The notes: generated by a model from the letters alone, not told the origin. Positions 25,380-34,976 are shown, counted from the stretch's first letter. The stretch is DNA of 64,000 nt from Lentzea albidocapillata (GCF_000719115.1 NZ_JOEA01000011.1:124001-188000), one strand, 5' to 3'. Numbers and translations are program-made.

Positions 25380-25832
25380 TCAGCCACCGAGGCAGGGCGC
25401 GAACCCGTACACCTCGTCGTCCAGGAGCACCACGTGCATCGACCCGATCTGGCTGCCGATCGCCTGATCTTCCTTGCGCAACGTGATCGTCACGGCGACG
25501 ACGTAGACGTCACCCCGTGGGTGAGCCTTCTCGCCAGGGGGTGCCCAGTCGGCGTCCATGCGAAGCGTCGTCCACGTCGGCTCGACCTTGATCGTCGCGC
25601 CGCGCAGGTCGCACGTCTTCTGCCGGAAGTCCGGGTGCTGCGTGTCCTTCAGCAGCTTCGCCTGCTGGGCCGCGCCCTCCTCACCCGCCTTGTTGACGCG
25701 GGCGTAGTAGTCCTTGAACTTGGCGCGGCCGTCGTCGCTGAGCTGCACGGGCCGTGCCGTGCCCGCGATCGGTCCACCGCAGCCCGCCAGCAGCGCGAGC
25801 GCGACCAAGAGGACCGCGACGCGTTCAGCCAC
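25380..25832 (-). CDS. Small lipoprotein of unknown function
   Basis: A 150-residue exported lipoprotein: hydrophobic signal VAVLLVALALLAGC with Cys at 18, then a short soluble domain with a further Cys pair (KTCDLRGA and FAPCLGG at the end). GTG 25832 overlaps the dusB stop by eight bases (GTGGCTGA), so expression is coupled to dusB. No recognised domain. Confidence 0.72.
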   Translation of the reverse strand: MAERVAVLLVALALLAGCGGPIAGTARPVQLSDDGRAKFKDYYARVNKAGEEGAAQQAKLLKDTQHPDFRQKTCDLRGATIKVEPTWTTLRMDADWAPPGEKAHPRGDVYVVAVTITLRKEDQAIGSQIGSMHVVLLDDEVYGFAPCLGG

Positions 25833-26949
25833 CGGAGTGCATCAGGTCGGCACCGGACGGCACCGTGGCGTCCTCGGGGTCGTCCAGCCAGCCCTCGGGC
25901 AGCACGACCTTCGCCGACGACCCCTGCCTGCCGCGCGGCCCCTCGGCGTTCTCGGGGAACGGCACCGCCTTGTCGAGCGTGCCGATGAGGTCGTCCAGCT
26001 CCTGCAGGCTCGACACCATCGCGAACGCCCGGCGCGTGTCGCCGCCGACCGGGAAGCCGTGCCAGTACCAGGCCATGTGCTTGCGCAGGTCGCGCAGACC
26101 CTTGTGCTCGCCGTCGTGGGCCGCGAGCAGCCGGGCGTGGCGGCTCAGCACCTCGGCGACCTCACCGAGGTTCGGGCCCTCGGGGATCGGCTCGCCGCGG
26201 AACGCCGCCTGCAGGTCGCGGAAGAGCCACGGCCGGCCGAGGCAGCCACGCCCGACGACCACGCCGTCGCAGCCGGTCTCAGCGACCATGTCGAGCGCGT
26301 CCTGGGCGCTGAAGATGTCGCCGTTGCCCAGCACCGGAATGCTCGTGACGGCCTCTTTGAGCCGTGCGATGGCCGACCAGTCCGCCTTGCCGGAGTACCG
26401 CTGCGACGCCGTGCGCGCGTGCAGTGCCACGGCCTGTGCGCCCTCGTCCTGCGCAATGCGACCGGCGTCGAGATACGTCAGGTGGTCGTCGTCGATGCCG
26501 ATGCGGAACTTGACGGTGACCGGCATGTCCCCGGCGTTGCGGACCGCGGCCCGCACGATCTGCCGGAACAGCTCGCGCTTGTACGGCAGCGCGGCGCCAC
26601 CGCCCTTGCGCGTCACCTTGGGCACCGGGCAGCCGAAGTTCATGTCCATGTGGTCGGCGAGGTTCTCGTCCACGATCATCTTCGTGGCCTCGCCGACGTT
26701 GCGCGGGTCGACGCCGTAGAGCTGCATCGACCGGGGGCTCTCGCCCTCGTCGAACGTGATCATGTGCATGGTCATCGCGTCGCGCTCGACCAGCGCCCGC
26801 GCGGTGATCATCTCGCAGACGTAGAGCCCGGCCCCGTACTGACGGCACAGCTGCCGGAACGCCACGTTGGTGATGCCGGCCATGGGGGCCAGCACAACGG
26901 GCGGGTCGACGGCGAACGGGCCGATCTTCAGCGTGGAGGGAACGGACAC
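25825..26949 (-). CDS. dusB: tRNA-dihydrouridine synthase
   Basis: A 374-residue FMN TIM-barrel enzyme. VLAPMAGITNVAFRQLCRQY opens the barrel; the catalytic Cys lies in MNFGCPVPKVTRKGGGAAL near residue 110; GNGDIFSAQDAL and VVVGRGCLGRPWLF are the FMN phosphate-binding loops. It reduces uridines in the tRNA D-loop with NADPH. GTG 26949 is the first plausible start; the frame further upstream has no family similarity. Confidence 0.92.
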   Translation of the reverse strand: MSVPSTLKIGPFAVDPPVVLAPMAGITNVAFRQLCRQYGAGLYVCEMITARALVERDAMTMHMITFDEGESPRSMQLYGVDPRNVGEATKMIVDENLADHMDMNFGCPVPKVTRKGGGAALPYKRELFRQIVRAAVRNAGDMPVTVKFRIGIDDDHLTYLDAGRIAQDEGAQAVALHARTASQRYSGKADWSAIARLKEAVTSIPVLGNGDIFSAQDALDMVAETGCDGVVVGRGCLGRPWLFRDLQAAFRGEPIPEGPNLGEVAEVLSRHARLLAAHDGEHKGLRDLRKHMAWYWHGFPVGGDTRRAFAMVSSLQELDDLIGTLDKAVPFPENAEGPRGRQGSSAKVVLPEGWLDDPEDATVPSGADLMHSGG

Positions 26950-27168
26950 GCCCCTCAGGTTACGGCACTGACCTGCCGCGATCTTCACCGAGAGTGACCG
27001 CGAGCCCGCGTCCGCCGCCGCCGAGCACCACTGCGATCGTCCCCATGCTGACCAGCATGGCAGCGGATTCCTTGCGGCATCTGGGGTCTTCACCGACTGC
27101 GAACACCCCCGGTGCCCCGATCGGGTGTCAGGGGCTTCTGCAAACATGCAGTCGGAGGTGGCGTACCT

Positions 27169-27849
27169 GTGGGGGCGGTTGAACTGATCAGGTCCGGGTT
27201 CGAGCGGTTCTTCGTCGACGGGCCGGTGGGCAAGTCGACCGGCGGCGGTGAACAGCAGGTCATCAGCGTGCGGCAGGTGGGTGAGCTGGCCCTGCCGACG
27301 GGCCGGCTCGTGGCGGCCGACCCGTTCGTCGTGTGGCCGGACGACGCGGAGGCGTTCACCGACGTGGTCGAGCCGGGCAACTACCCGGTGTCGGTCTCGC
27401 TGGTGTCGTACATCGATGGCGACGGCCTGCCCGACGAGCGGCAGGGTTACCGCGTCGCGGCCGCCAAAGTGACGGTGAAGGACGAGACCGCGTACTCGTG
27501 GCGGCCGGCCGTGACGCCGGGCGAGCACGTGCCCATGCTCCCGGTGATGCCGGAGTTCGGGTACGACGTCAAGTCGAGCACCGGCGCGTTCTTCGACCTC
27601 GCCGCGGCTTCGGCGCTGGACCGGCTGGCCAGTGACGACGAGGCGGGCAACTGCGACCTGATCGACGCGCTCGGCGAGGTGGGCGGCGGCCGTGGCCCGG
27701 CCAACGTGACCGACGCCAGGTCCGGGTTGAACGTCGTGGCGTTCTCGACGGGCTGGGGTGACGGCGTCTACCCGACGTGGGTCGGCCGGAACACCGCGGG
27801 CGACCCGGTCGCGTTCGTGACTGACTTTTTCGTGATTACCCGAGCCTAG
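27169..27849 (+). CDS. DUF4241 protein
   Basis: A 226-residue protein of the DUF4241 type, with LPTGRLVAADPFV, GNYPVSVSLVSY and the C-terminal STGWGDGVYPTWVGRNTAGDPVAF. Function of the family is unknown; members turn up near toxins and secretion systems, but no such gene is here. The GTG at 27169 has GGAGG ten bases upstream. The 219-base gap before it (26950-27168) shows no other gene and must hold divergent promoters with dusB. Confidence 0.7.
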   Translation: MGAVELIRSGFERFFVDGPVGKSTGGGEQQVISVRQVGELALPTGRLVAADPFVVWPDDAEAFTDVVEPGNYPVSVSLVSYIDGDGLPDERQGYRVAAAKVTVKDETAYSWRPAVTPGEHVPMLPVMPEFGYDVKSSTGAFFDLAAASALDRLASDDEAGNCDLIDALGEVGGGRGPANVTDARSGLNVVAFSTGWGDGVYPTWVGRNTAGDPVAFVTDFFVITRA

Positions 27850-27920
27850 TTGCCTGGTGCCAACGGCCTAGCCACGCCATTTCGGCGTTTCAACAGGTCA
27901 GAGGTGGGTACGCGGGGAGG

Positions 27921-28397
27921 GTGAGCGAAGCAGAGGAGTCGGATCAGCGCAGACTCGCCCGCAACCTCAACGAGCTCCTCCAGGAGCTCCGCGTGGCCCA
28001 GGCCGGCGTGCAGATCCTGTTCGGCTTCCTGCTCTCCATCGCGTTCACCGAGAAGTACGCCTCCGTCAGCGGCTACATCCGCATCACCCACCTCGTCACC
28101 GTGCTGTGCGCCGGCGTGGCCGTCGCCTTCCTCACCGCGCCCGCCGCGTGGCACCGCGTCATGTTCCGCCAGGGCCGCCGCGAGGAGGTGGTCCGCTCGG
28201 GCAACGCGTTCGCCCTGACCGGCCTGGCCTTCCTGGCGCTGGCGATGACCGGCACCGTCCTGCTGCTCGCCGAGGTGATCCTGGGCGGCTGGCCGGCGGT
28301 GGTGGTCGGCGCGCTGGCGTTCATCGTCTTCGCCGGCCTCTGGTTCGCGCTGCCGCTCGCCTCAGCCCATGGTGCTCAGGACGGCGAGAGCTCCTAG
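27921..28397 (+). CDS. DUF6328 family membrane protein
   Basis: A 158-residue protein with a short soluble N-terminus (NLNELLQELRVAQAGVQILF) leading into four hydrophobic spans (LFGFLLSIAFTE, LVTVLCAGVAVAFLTAPAAW, FALTGLAFLALAMTGTVLLL, VVVGALAFIVFAGLWFALPL). The N-terminal helix is the DUF6328 hallmark. No biochemical role is known. Its 3' end overlaps the convergent membrane-protein gene by 36 bases. Confidence 0.72.
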   Translation: MSEAEESDQRRLARNLNELLQELRVAQAGVQILFGFLLSIAFTEKYASVSGYIRITHLVTVLCAGVAVAFLTAPAAWHRVMFRQGRREEVVRSGNAFALTGLAFLALAMTGTVLLLAEVILGGWPAVVVGALAFIVFAGLWFALPLASAHGAQDGESS

Positions 28398-29057
28398 TCC
28401 TACCGCCACCAGCAGCGCGATCAGCACGTTCTTCCTCGTGGGTCGAGACTGCTCTCGAAGCGCCTGAATCCCCAACGGCACCAACGCAACGCACAGACCG
28501 ACCGTGCCGACGATGGACAACACCTCGGTGCCCTTGAGGACCCCGAGCGGCAGCAACCCCATGGTCGCCAGCGCCACCGCCCGGACCCTGCCGAGCACGC
28601 CGCCGTGGTACGTCCCGATCGCCAGCACGAACCAGCCGAACATGATCGTGAAGGACAGGAAGCTGAACAGGTGCAGGTCTCCGTACCCGCGCGCCACCAG
28701 TTCCGTCGCTCCCTCGACCCCCAGATGCCTCGTGGCGCTGAACGCCGCCTGGTCGACCCCGGCGTGGAACGTCCGCTCGAAGAGCCCGATCGTCACCAGC
28801 ACCCCGCCCCAGGCAGCCCATCTGGGACTTCGGGCTCCGATCCGGTGCGCCAGGTACGCCACCGCCGCCCACATCACGACGTTGCCCGCCAGAAAAGCGG
28901 TGTAGGCCGCCTGCATCAACCCCGGATGCTCGGCCACCGCCCGCAACTGGTCGGGGAAGAAGAAGTTGAACGGCGACCGCAACAGCGTGCCTGCCAGCAA
29001 CAGCACCGGCCCGACGATCAGCGCCGCGCCACCAACCCACCCGTTCGGAAACCTCAT
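28362..29057 (-). CDS. Multi-span membrane protein of unknown function
   Basis: A 231-residue protein with about seven hydrophobic segments (for example ALIVGPVLLLAGTLLRSPF, LFSFLSFTIMFGWFVLAIGT, VLIALLVAVGLGALAVL). Conserved-looking polar residues H and D occur in FERTFHAGVDQAAF. I recognise no family. ATG 29057 is preferred over an earlier GTG at 29102; neither has a clear ribosome site. Confidence 0.6.
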   Translation of the reverse strand: MRFPNGWVGGAALIVGPVLLLAGTLLRSPFNFFFPDQLRAVAEHPGLMQAAYTAFLAGNVVMWAAVAYLAHRIGARSPRWAAWGGVLVTIGLFERTFHAGVDQAAFSATRHLGVEGATELVARGYGDLHLFSFLSFTIMFGWFVLAIGTYHGGVLGRVRAVALATMGLLPLGVLKGTEVLSIVGTVGLCVALVPLGIQALREQSRPTRKNVLIALLVAVGLGALAVLSTMG

Positions 29058-29216
29058 GGTCGTAGACGCTGTCACCGTCGTGACGACTTCTGATCGGCCC
29101 ACGGTCCGACTTACCTCTCGGCCCGTGGTCCTAGACCCCTAGGTGGCACCCTGCTTTCTCCCTGATTCCCGGAACCGTTTCCCCGCAACGGGTCCTGTGC
29201 TCCCTACCGTCAGCAC

Positions 29217-30182
29217 ATGAGAGCCGCCGTGCACACGAGCTTCGGCCCGCCGGACGTCGTCCAAGTGGTGGAGAAGCCACTGCCCACCCTGCGTCCCGGC
29301 GATGTCCTGATCAAGGTCCACGCCACGACCGTGACCTCGGCCGAGTGCGCGATGCGCCGCGGAGAACCGTTGTGGGGCCGCGTGATCCTCGGCCTGCGCC
29401 GACCGCGTGCGGCGCTGCGCACCCTGGGCCTGGAGGTGGCCGGCGTGGTGGATTCGGTGGGTTCCGCGGTGACGGGTTTCCAGGCGGGCGACGAGGTCTT
29501 CGGCTTCACCGGCTTCGCGGTGGGCGCTCACGCCGACTACGTCCGCCTCCCCGCCACCGGCTCACTTGTTTTGAAGCCTCCGAGCCTGACCTTCGTCGAA
29601 GCCGCCGCTGCGGTGGACGGCGCCACCACGGCCCTGTTCTTCCTGCGCGACAAGGCAAAGGTCCGGCCTGGTGACCGGGTCCTGGTCAACGGAGCGTCCG
29701 GCAGCATCGGCACCTACGCCGTCCAACTGGCCAAACACCTGGGCGCCACCGTCACCGCCGTCTGCGGCCCGTCGAACGTCGAGCTGGTGAAGTCGCTGGG
29801 CGCCGACGAGGTGATCGACTACACCGCGCACGACTTCACCGCCGATCTGGACAGTTACGACGTCGTCTTCGACACGGTGACCAAGTCGTCGTACCGCGCG
29901 TCTCGACGTTCTCTGCGCGCCGGCGGCAAATACCTTCCGACCACCGGCCTCGCGAACAACTTCTGGGCCCTGTGGACGGCACTGCGCGGCGGCAAGCGCG
30001 TCGTCGTCGGCATGTCCGTCAACAAGCGCGCGACCTTGCCCGTGATCAGCTCTCTGCTGGACGAAGGCAAGCTGCGCGTGATCGTCGACCGCACCTATCC
30101 ACTGGCTCGGATAGCCGACGCGCACCGCTACGTCGACGCAGGTCACAAGCGTGGCAACGTCGTGGTCACCGTGGCGGAGTGA
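29217..30182 (+). CDS. Zinc-independent medium-chain dehydrogenase/quinone oxidoreductase
   Basis: A 321-residue MDR-family oxidoreductase. The N-terminal GroES-like fold (LRPGDVLIKVHATTVTSAEC) is followed by the Rossmann nucleotide site VLVNGASGSIGTYAVQLAK near residue 160 and a GADEVIDYT segment. The zinc-binding Cys cluster of true alcohol dehydrogenases is missing, pointing to an NADPH-dependent quinone or enone reductase. Substrate is not determinable. Confidence 0.85.
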   Translation: MRAAVHTSFGPPDVVQVVEKPLPTLRPGDVLIKVHATTVTSAECAMRRGEPLWGRVILGLRRPRAALRTLGLEVAGVVDSVGSAVTGFQAGDEVFGFTGFAVGAHADYVRLPATGSLVLKPPSLTFVEAAAAVDGATTALFFLRDKAKVRPGDRVLVNGASGSIGTYAVQLAKHLGATVTAVCGPSNVELVKSLGADEVIDYTAHDFTADLDSYDVVFDTVTKSSYRASRRSLRAGGKYLPTTGLANNFWALWTALRGGKRVVVGMSVNKRATLPVISSLLDEGKLRVIVDRTYPLARIADAHRYVDAGHKRGNVVVTVAE

Positions 30183-30203
30183 TCCGGTAGGCCGCTGACC
30201 CGT

Positions 30204-30287
30204 TGTGCAGGAATCGCGCCCGCCCGTGAGCACGGCCACCTGGGCGCCCGGCACGTCGTACTTCGCGATCAGCTCGCCCAACCCCAT
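30204..30287 (-). pseudogene. N-terminal fragment of a serine hydrolase (beta-lactamase family)
   Basis: From ATG 30287 the minus strand encodes MGLGELIAKYDVPGAQVAVL followed by TGGR, which resembles the start of class C-type serine hydrolases, and then loses similarity near 30205, next to the 3' end of the oxidoreductase gene. No SxxK motif follows. It appears to be a remnant. The rest of the 298-base gap up to 30480 shows no gene. Confidence 0.4.
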
Positions 30288-30480
30288 GCGGAAAAGTTAC
30301 GGACGACCATGTCGATTTGAGGTCTGGCCGTTCGACGCACAGGCAGATGGACCGGAAAACCCGGATGAGACTGACGCCGCGATGAGAGAGACTCGGACGT
30401 ACCGATGAGTTCCTTCGACGCTGCAGGTCTTCTCCGGTGTCACGAAGAACCTGATGCCAGCTACCGAGTGAGGGCCTGAC

Positions 30481-31926
30481 ATGCCTGCTGTGACCCAAGA
30501 CCGACCTACCGCACAAGCGGGCAAAACACCGCTGGTGGTGCGTCTGCTGGTGCTGGCGACGTTCGTCGTGATCCTCAACGAAACGCTGATGATCAACGCG
30601 ATTCCGCGCCTGATGGAGTCGCTGCAAGTGACTGAGCAGGCCGCCCAGTGGGTCTCCACCGCGTTCATGCTCACCATGGCCGCCGTGATTCCCGTCACCG
30701 GCTGGTTCCTGCAGCGAGTCACCACCCGCCAGGGCTACGCGATCGCGATGGGCGTCTTCCTGGCCGGCACCGCCCTCTCCGCCGTGGCGCCGACGTTCAC
30801 CATCCTGCTGTTGGGCCGCATCGTGCAGGCCGCAGGCACGGCCGTGATGATGCCGCTGCTGATGACCACGCTGATGACCGTCGTCCCCGAACAGGACCGA
30901 GGCCGCGTCATGGGCAACGTGACCCTGGCGATCTCGGTGGCCCCGGCCCTCGGCCCGGCCATCTCCGGCCTGATCCTGCAACTGGGCTCCTGGCGCCTGC
31001 TCTTCGTCGCAGTCCTGCCGATCGCCGGCGCCGTGACCTACTTCGGCCTCCGCCACCTGGACAACATCGGCGAGCCCCAGGTCAGCACCCTCGACTGGGC
31101 ATCAGCCGCGATGGCCACCCTCGGCTTCGGCGGCCTCGTCTACGGCCTGAGCCTCTTCGGCGAAGGCGAGTCCAACCTCGGCCCGAGCATCGGCATCGTC
31201 ATCGCAGGTGCGGCCCTCATCGCGTTCTTCGTCCTCCGCCAGCTCAAGCTGCAGCGAACCGGCGCCCCGCTGATGGACCTCCGCACCCTCACCCACCGCA
31301 CCTTCGCGCTGTCGCTGGCCCTCATGTGCATCGCGTTCCTGACGATGATGGGCTCGATGATCCTGCTGCCGCTCTACCTGCAGAACCTGCGAGGCCTCAC
31401 CCCGTTGCAGACGGGCCTGCTCCTCATGCCCGGCGGCCTGGCCATGGGCCTCCTCGGCCCGAAGGTGGGACGCATCTACGACCGCCTCGGCAGCCGCCCG
31501 CTGGTCATCCCGGGCTCGATCGGCATCGTGCTCTCCCTGGCAGGCTTCACGCAGATCTCGATGACCATGCCGTACTGGCAGGTCCTGGTCCTGCACGCCC
31601 TCCTGATGGTGAGCCTGGCAGCAACCTTCACCCCGATCTTCACCCTCGGCATGGGCGCCCTCCCGCCGAACATGTACCCGCACGGCAGCTCGATCCTCGG
31701 CACCCTCCAGCAGGTGGCAGCAGCCCTGGGCACCGCCCTGGTCGTCACCGTCATGTCGGCCCGCGCCACCAGCTTGGTCGCCGAGGGAGCCGCCGCGGGG
31801 GCGGCGCAGTTGAGCGGCATGAGGCTGGCCTTCGTGATCGCGACGGTTTTGGCTGTGGCGACGATCGTCGTTGCGTTCCTGTTGCCTAGTCGCACGACCA
31901 CGTCCGGCGACGTCGTCGCTCACTGA
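30481..31926 (+). CDS. MFS multidrug exporter, DHA2 (14-span) family
   Basis: A 481-residue EmrB/QacA-type antiporter with about 14 membrane spans. The DHA2 marks are LNETLMINAIPRLMESLQVT in span 1, QWVSTAFMLTMAAVIPVTGW in span 2 and motif C in ISVAPALGPAISGLIL, which is specific to drug:H+ antiporters. Probably exports a lipophilic cation or an endogenous metabolite. No TetR regulator is adjacent. Confidence 0.88.
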   Translation: MPAVTQDRPTAQAGKTPLVVRLLVLATFVVILNETLMINAIPRLMESLQVTEQAAQWVSTAFMLTMAAVIPVTGWFLQRVTTRQGYAIAMGVFLAGTALSAVAPTFTILLLGRIVQAAGTAVMMPLLMTTLMTVVPEQDRGRVMGNVTLAISVAPALGPAISGLILQLGSWRLLFVAVLPIAGAVTYFGLRHLDNIGEPQVSTLDWASAAMATLGFGGLVYGLSLFGEGESNLGPSIGIVIAGAALIAFFVLRQLKLQRTGAPLMDLRTLTHRTFALSLALMCIAFLTMMGSMILLPLYLQNLRGLTPLQTGLLLMPGGLAMGLLGPKVGRIYDRLGSRPLVIPGSIGIVLSLAGFTQISMTMPYWQVLVLHALLMVSLAATFTPIFTLGMGALPPNMYPHGSSILGTLQQVAAALGTALVVTVMSARATSLVAEGAAAGAAQLSGMRLAFVIATVLAVATIVVAFLLPSRTTTSGDVVAH

Positions 31927-32028
31927 CTGGACGGTTCCTACGGCCTCGACGCGTTGGAATCGTTCAGTCGAGCCCTGGACTTCGTTCGGTGGCAAGGCCA
32001 CTGGACAGTGGGACGGCACTCTTGAGAT

Positions 32029-32097
32029 GCGAAACCCCCAGGCTTGTGACCTGGGGGTTTTGTGGGCCGCCAGGGACTCGAACCCTGAACCCGAAGA
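32029..32097. repeat. attL: displaced tRNA-Lys 3' half and terminator
   Basis: A 69-bp copy of the right-end repeat (47646-47714) with two mismatches. It contains the AAACCCCCAGG/CCTGGGGGTTT terminator stem (32032-32060) and the tRNA acceptor, T-arm and part of the anticodon arm on the minus strand. Beyond 32097 the tRNA similarity stops (GTAAGAG instead of TTAAAAG), which marks the crossover end. This is the remnant left when integration rebuilt the tRNA at the other end. Confidence 0.88.
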
Positions 32098-32211
32098 GTA
32101 AGAGCCTTCGCTTGGCGTTGTTCGCGGATCTTCCTCGACAGTGCTCACTACCTGCGCGGATGCAGTCTTGATCTGAGCACTGTGGACAGTCACATCTCGA
32201 CGTTTGCCGTT

Positions 32212-32234
32212 GTTTTGTGAGGGTTAAGTGTGGG
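32212..32234. repeat. 23-bp end repeat, left copy
   Basis: GTTTTGTGAGGGTTAAGTGT ending GGG matches the right-end copy (47609-47631) at 21 of 23 positions, and a third copy follows the integrase (45311-45333). It lies about 115 bases inside attL. Such repeats near att sites are often arm-type integrase binding sites; that role is inferred. Confidence 0.6.
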
Positions 32235-32324
32235 TTGATCTTGGTCTTTCTGGACCCGCCCACACCCCTCCCATCATCCCGACACGGAGCTTCGAACGCG
32301 GGCGGTGGTGCAGGGTCAACGTAC

Positions 32325-32720
32325 TCATTCCAGCCTCGGTGCGGCGTCGCTGGCCGCTGTCATGGTCACTGAGGCGGAGAGATCTTCCGTCCGATACTCG
32401 TCAGCGAGACGGAAGAACAGGTCGAGCGGGGCTTCCTTGCCGGCGTTCTCAGTGATGGCATGAGCCCAGCCGCATGCCATCCCCCAGCCGAACCGGGCGT
32501 AGAGCCAATCGCTGAAGGGACCACCGGGGTTCAAGAGGAACGACTCGGTGATGCCATGAACTTCGAGCGCTATGCCATAGCCCAGGAGCATGGTTTCCAG
32601 CTCGCGAAGCTGGCGTCCGCGGACCCACATGCTCGGCCTCAACCGGACCTGATCGAGGATGCTCCAGGCGTCCGTGCACTCGGCTAGCGGCACGGGTCTC
32701 GGGCGGTCGCTTGGTGGCAT
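32325..32720 (-). CDS. Hypothetical protein of the element left end
   Basis: A 131-residue soluble protein with AWSILDQVRLRPSMWVRGRQ, LLGYGIALEVHGI and FSDWLYARFGWGMACGWAHA segments. Similar short proteins occur in actinobacteria, often near toxin or mobile loci, but I do not know a function. It has typical high-GC codon use, unlike the low-GC block that follows. It is transcribed toward attL and stands alone. Confidence 0.6.
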   Translation of the reverse strand: MPPSDRPRPVPLAECTDAWSILDQVRLRPSMWVRGRQLRELETMLLGYGIALEVHGITESFLLNPGGPFSDWLYARFGWGMACGWAHAITENAGKEAPLDLFFRLADEYRTEDLSASVTMTAASDAAPRLE

Positions 32721-33137
32721 GGCCGGATTCTACGAAGCGATAGCACCGTTGAGCGGTGGCAAGGCGGCGCAGCCGTCGCGGCAGTCGAGCGCCATGCACC
32801 GCCGGCCTGGGCGACCATGCTGGCGCTCGTAGGGAGCCGGGGACGAATCAGGCTCGGATCGGGCGGGCCGTCAGCTGAGTGTCTGAGTTCCGGCGCGTAG
32901 CGCCGCCCGGCCGACCGGCGCAGCGAAGCGGATGCCGGGAGTGCCGGGATGGATGCTGGTGCAGCGCCTACCGCACGCGCCGCCAGCGGCGGCGCCTTGA
33001 TCCCATAGAGCCAGATTCGGCAGCTGTGCGGGCGGCTTAAGTTGTATCGGTGTCAGCGTGCTTCACGAAATCAGTCGAGGTCGACGGCTACTGTTAGCAC
33101 AGACCTTGGGCCTGCTGGTTCTCGTGAAGGAGGCACG
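32721..33137. other. Boundary region before the low-GC cargo module
   Basis: No gene is seen in these 417 bases. A hairpin GCGCCGCC-AGC-GGCGGCGC at 32977-32995 may act as a terminator or insulator. Base composition falls sharply after about 33040, marking the cargo boundary. A TACTGT box at 33090-33095 is a candidate -10 for the module. Confidence 0.45.
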
Positions 33138-34976
33138 TTGCGAATTACGCGTATGTCAGTCGAGGAAGGCTTCCTCGACGGCCTCGATATCACCTTCTCG
33201 CCTGGACTCAACGTCATCATCGGCGCGCGAGGTGTTGGCAAAACGAGTGTCCTCGAACTGATCCGATACGCACTCCGCCTTCCGCACATTGATGAGCGTC
33301 GTGCTGCTGACGCACGACGTCATGCCGAATCTGTACTCGGTGGTGGCCGTGTCACCGTGACCTATTCTATAGGTCAAGAGTTCTATTCTTCCTCGCGCTC
33401 TATGGCAGACCCTCCAGTCGATCTGGGTGTGGCGATATCTCTAACTCCGATGAGTCTAGGTCAAAACGAGCTGGAGGGAATCGGACTTGATCAACGTAGT
33501 CGTTTGAGGCTGTTGGACGGGCAAGCTGGTCTAAGTGACGCGACGTATTCCGAAGAAATAAGGACCCTAAGGTCGAGTGTTGCTTCGATGAGCGAGCAGC
33601 TCACAGAGCTGACTAGCCAGCGGGAGAGGCTTAGGCAGCAGGAGCTATCTCGCCACGCGTTGGTAAAACAGCTCGACGAGGCACGTGCTGCTGAGGCGAG
33701 GCTGATGAGTGATGGAGGTGCCGAGCTGTCAAAGCTGCGAAAGAGCCTGCTCATCGAACAGGATCGGATTGCTACCGAGCGGCATCGGTTGAATGACCTC
33801 ACGTTTACCTATGAAGCATTGACAGGAATTGACAACGAAATAGGACGGGTTGTCCGAGCTATTGCGGCAGTGCGAGCTGAGATGAAGGAGCGAGAGGTTC
33901 CAGCTACGCACGTCGGCTACCTGGATATACTCGCACGTTTTCAGAATGATGCGACGCGTCAACTGGCCGCTTCAGTTGAAGAGATCAGTGAAAGAATGGT
34001 GATGCATCAGCGGGCCATCACCGAGATCAATGATCGTGCGCGACCTCTAAGGCAAGAGTTTGATCGGATCCAGCAAGGCGCGGGCGCCGCGGCACAGCTT
34101 ACAGCACAATTGCAACAACAGCTGAATACTCTTGATGTAGCACTTGGTCGTCTGCGAAAGCTTGAGCGAAGGATTGAAGACCTTCGTCATGAGCGAGCGG
34201 AAACGCTCGGGCGGATTGACTCCCTGCGCGAGAGGATCTGGCTAGAGCGCAGTAAGGCCGCTAGTCGGCTTTCCAAGCTGTTCGCGCCGCGGATTAGAGT
34301 GGCCCTCGAACACTATGGAGATCGAAACGAGTACGTGGCACTTCTCGCGGATGCTCTTCGCGAGAGTGGGTTGCAGCATAATAAGACCGCAGATCATCTG
34401 TCCGAGCGCCTCAGTCCGCAAGAGCTTATCAATGCGATCGAACGGCGAGACGTAGCGCGCTTGACGTCAGTTGGTCAGCTGACAAGCACTAGGGCCGATA
34501 AACTAATTACTCACATGCTAGGAAGCTCGAAGCTTGGGTCCGTCATTACGGCAGAGGTAGACGACACCGTAGACTTCGAGCTGCTTGTCGGCGGTGAATA
34601 CCGTTCCACTGAACAACTATCCACTGGACAACGTTGCTCGGTTGTTCTGCCTATATTGTTGGCAGATTCCGATCGAACCTTGCTGCTAGATCAGCCGGAA
34701 GACCATCTCGATAATGCATACTTGGTGGCCAACACTGTTGAACGCCTACGTTCACGTTCGAAAATCGCGCAGACGATCGTGGTTACGCACAATGCGAACA
34801 TTCCCGTACTTGGCGATGCGGAGATGGTTATCGCATTGGAAAGCGACGGGCGTAGAGGTTACGTGAAGGAGAGCGGACCTCTGGCAGAGTCGGAAGTGAT
34901 CGAAGCTATCACAAATCTTATGGAAGGTGGGCGAGATGCTTTTAGTAAGCGAGCCGCCTTCTACGGGAGGCTGTAA
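33138..34976 (+). CDS. SMC/Rad50-like ABC-type ATPase of unknown cargo system
   Basis: A 612-residue ATPase. Walker A is GARGVGKTS (residues 29-37) in a typical RecF/SMC head (MSVEEGFLDGLDITFSPGLN). A coiled-coil arm spans about 150-430 (for example SMSEQLTELTSQRERLRQQE). The C-terminal half-head has the signature LSTGQRCSVVLPILL near 495, Walker B TLLLDQPEDHLDN near 515 and the H-loop IVVTHNANIPVLGDAE near 550. The DQPEDxLDN form occurs in SMC-like ATPases of defence and nuclease systems. TTG 33138 has AAGGAGG four bases upstream; the frame further upstream is non-coding. No nuclease domain is fused. First gene of a four-gene, lower-GC module. It probably senses DNA or translation stress, but that is speculation. 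Confidence 0.85.
   Translation: MRITRMSVEEGFLDGLDITFSPGLNVIIGARGVGKTSVLELIRYALRLPHIDERRAADARRHAESVLGGGRVTVTYSIGQEFYSSSRSMADPPVDLGVAISLTPMSLGQNELEGIGLDQRSRLRLLDGQAGLSDATYSEEIRTLRSSVASMSEQLTELTSQRERLRQQELSRHALVKQLDEARAAEARLMSDGGAELSKLRKSLLIEQDRIATERHRLNDLTFTYEALTGIDNEIGRVVRAIAAVRAEMKEREVPATHVGYLDILARFQNDATRQLAASVEEISERMVMHQRAITEINDRARPLRQEFDRIQQGAGAAAQLTAQLQQQLNTLDVALGRLRKLERRIEDLRHERAETLGRIDSLRERIWLERSKAASRLSKLFAPRIRVALEHYGDRNEYVALLADALRESGLQHNKTADHLSERLSPQELINAIERRDVARLTSVGQLTSTRADKLITHMLGSSKLGSVITAEVDDTVDFELLVGGEYRSTEQLSTGQRCSVVLPILLADSDRTLLLDQPEDHLDNAYLVANTVERLRSRSKIAQTIVVTHNANIPVLGDAEMVIALESDGRRGYVKESGPLAESEVIEAITNLMEGGRDAFSKRAAFYGRL

Noticed and set aside
32029..32097. A second tRNA gene at the left end
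   Set aside because: Only the 3' half is present; the D-arm and 5' acceptor strand are missing, so it is the displaced att copy.
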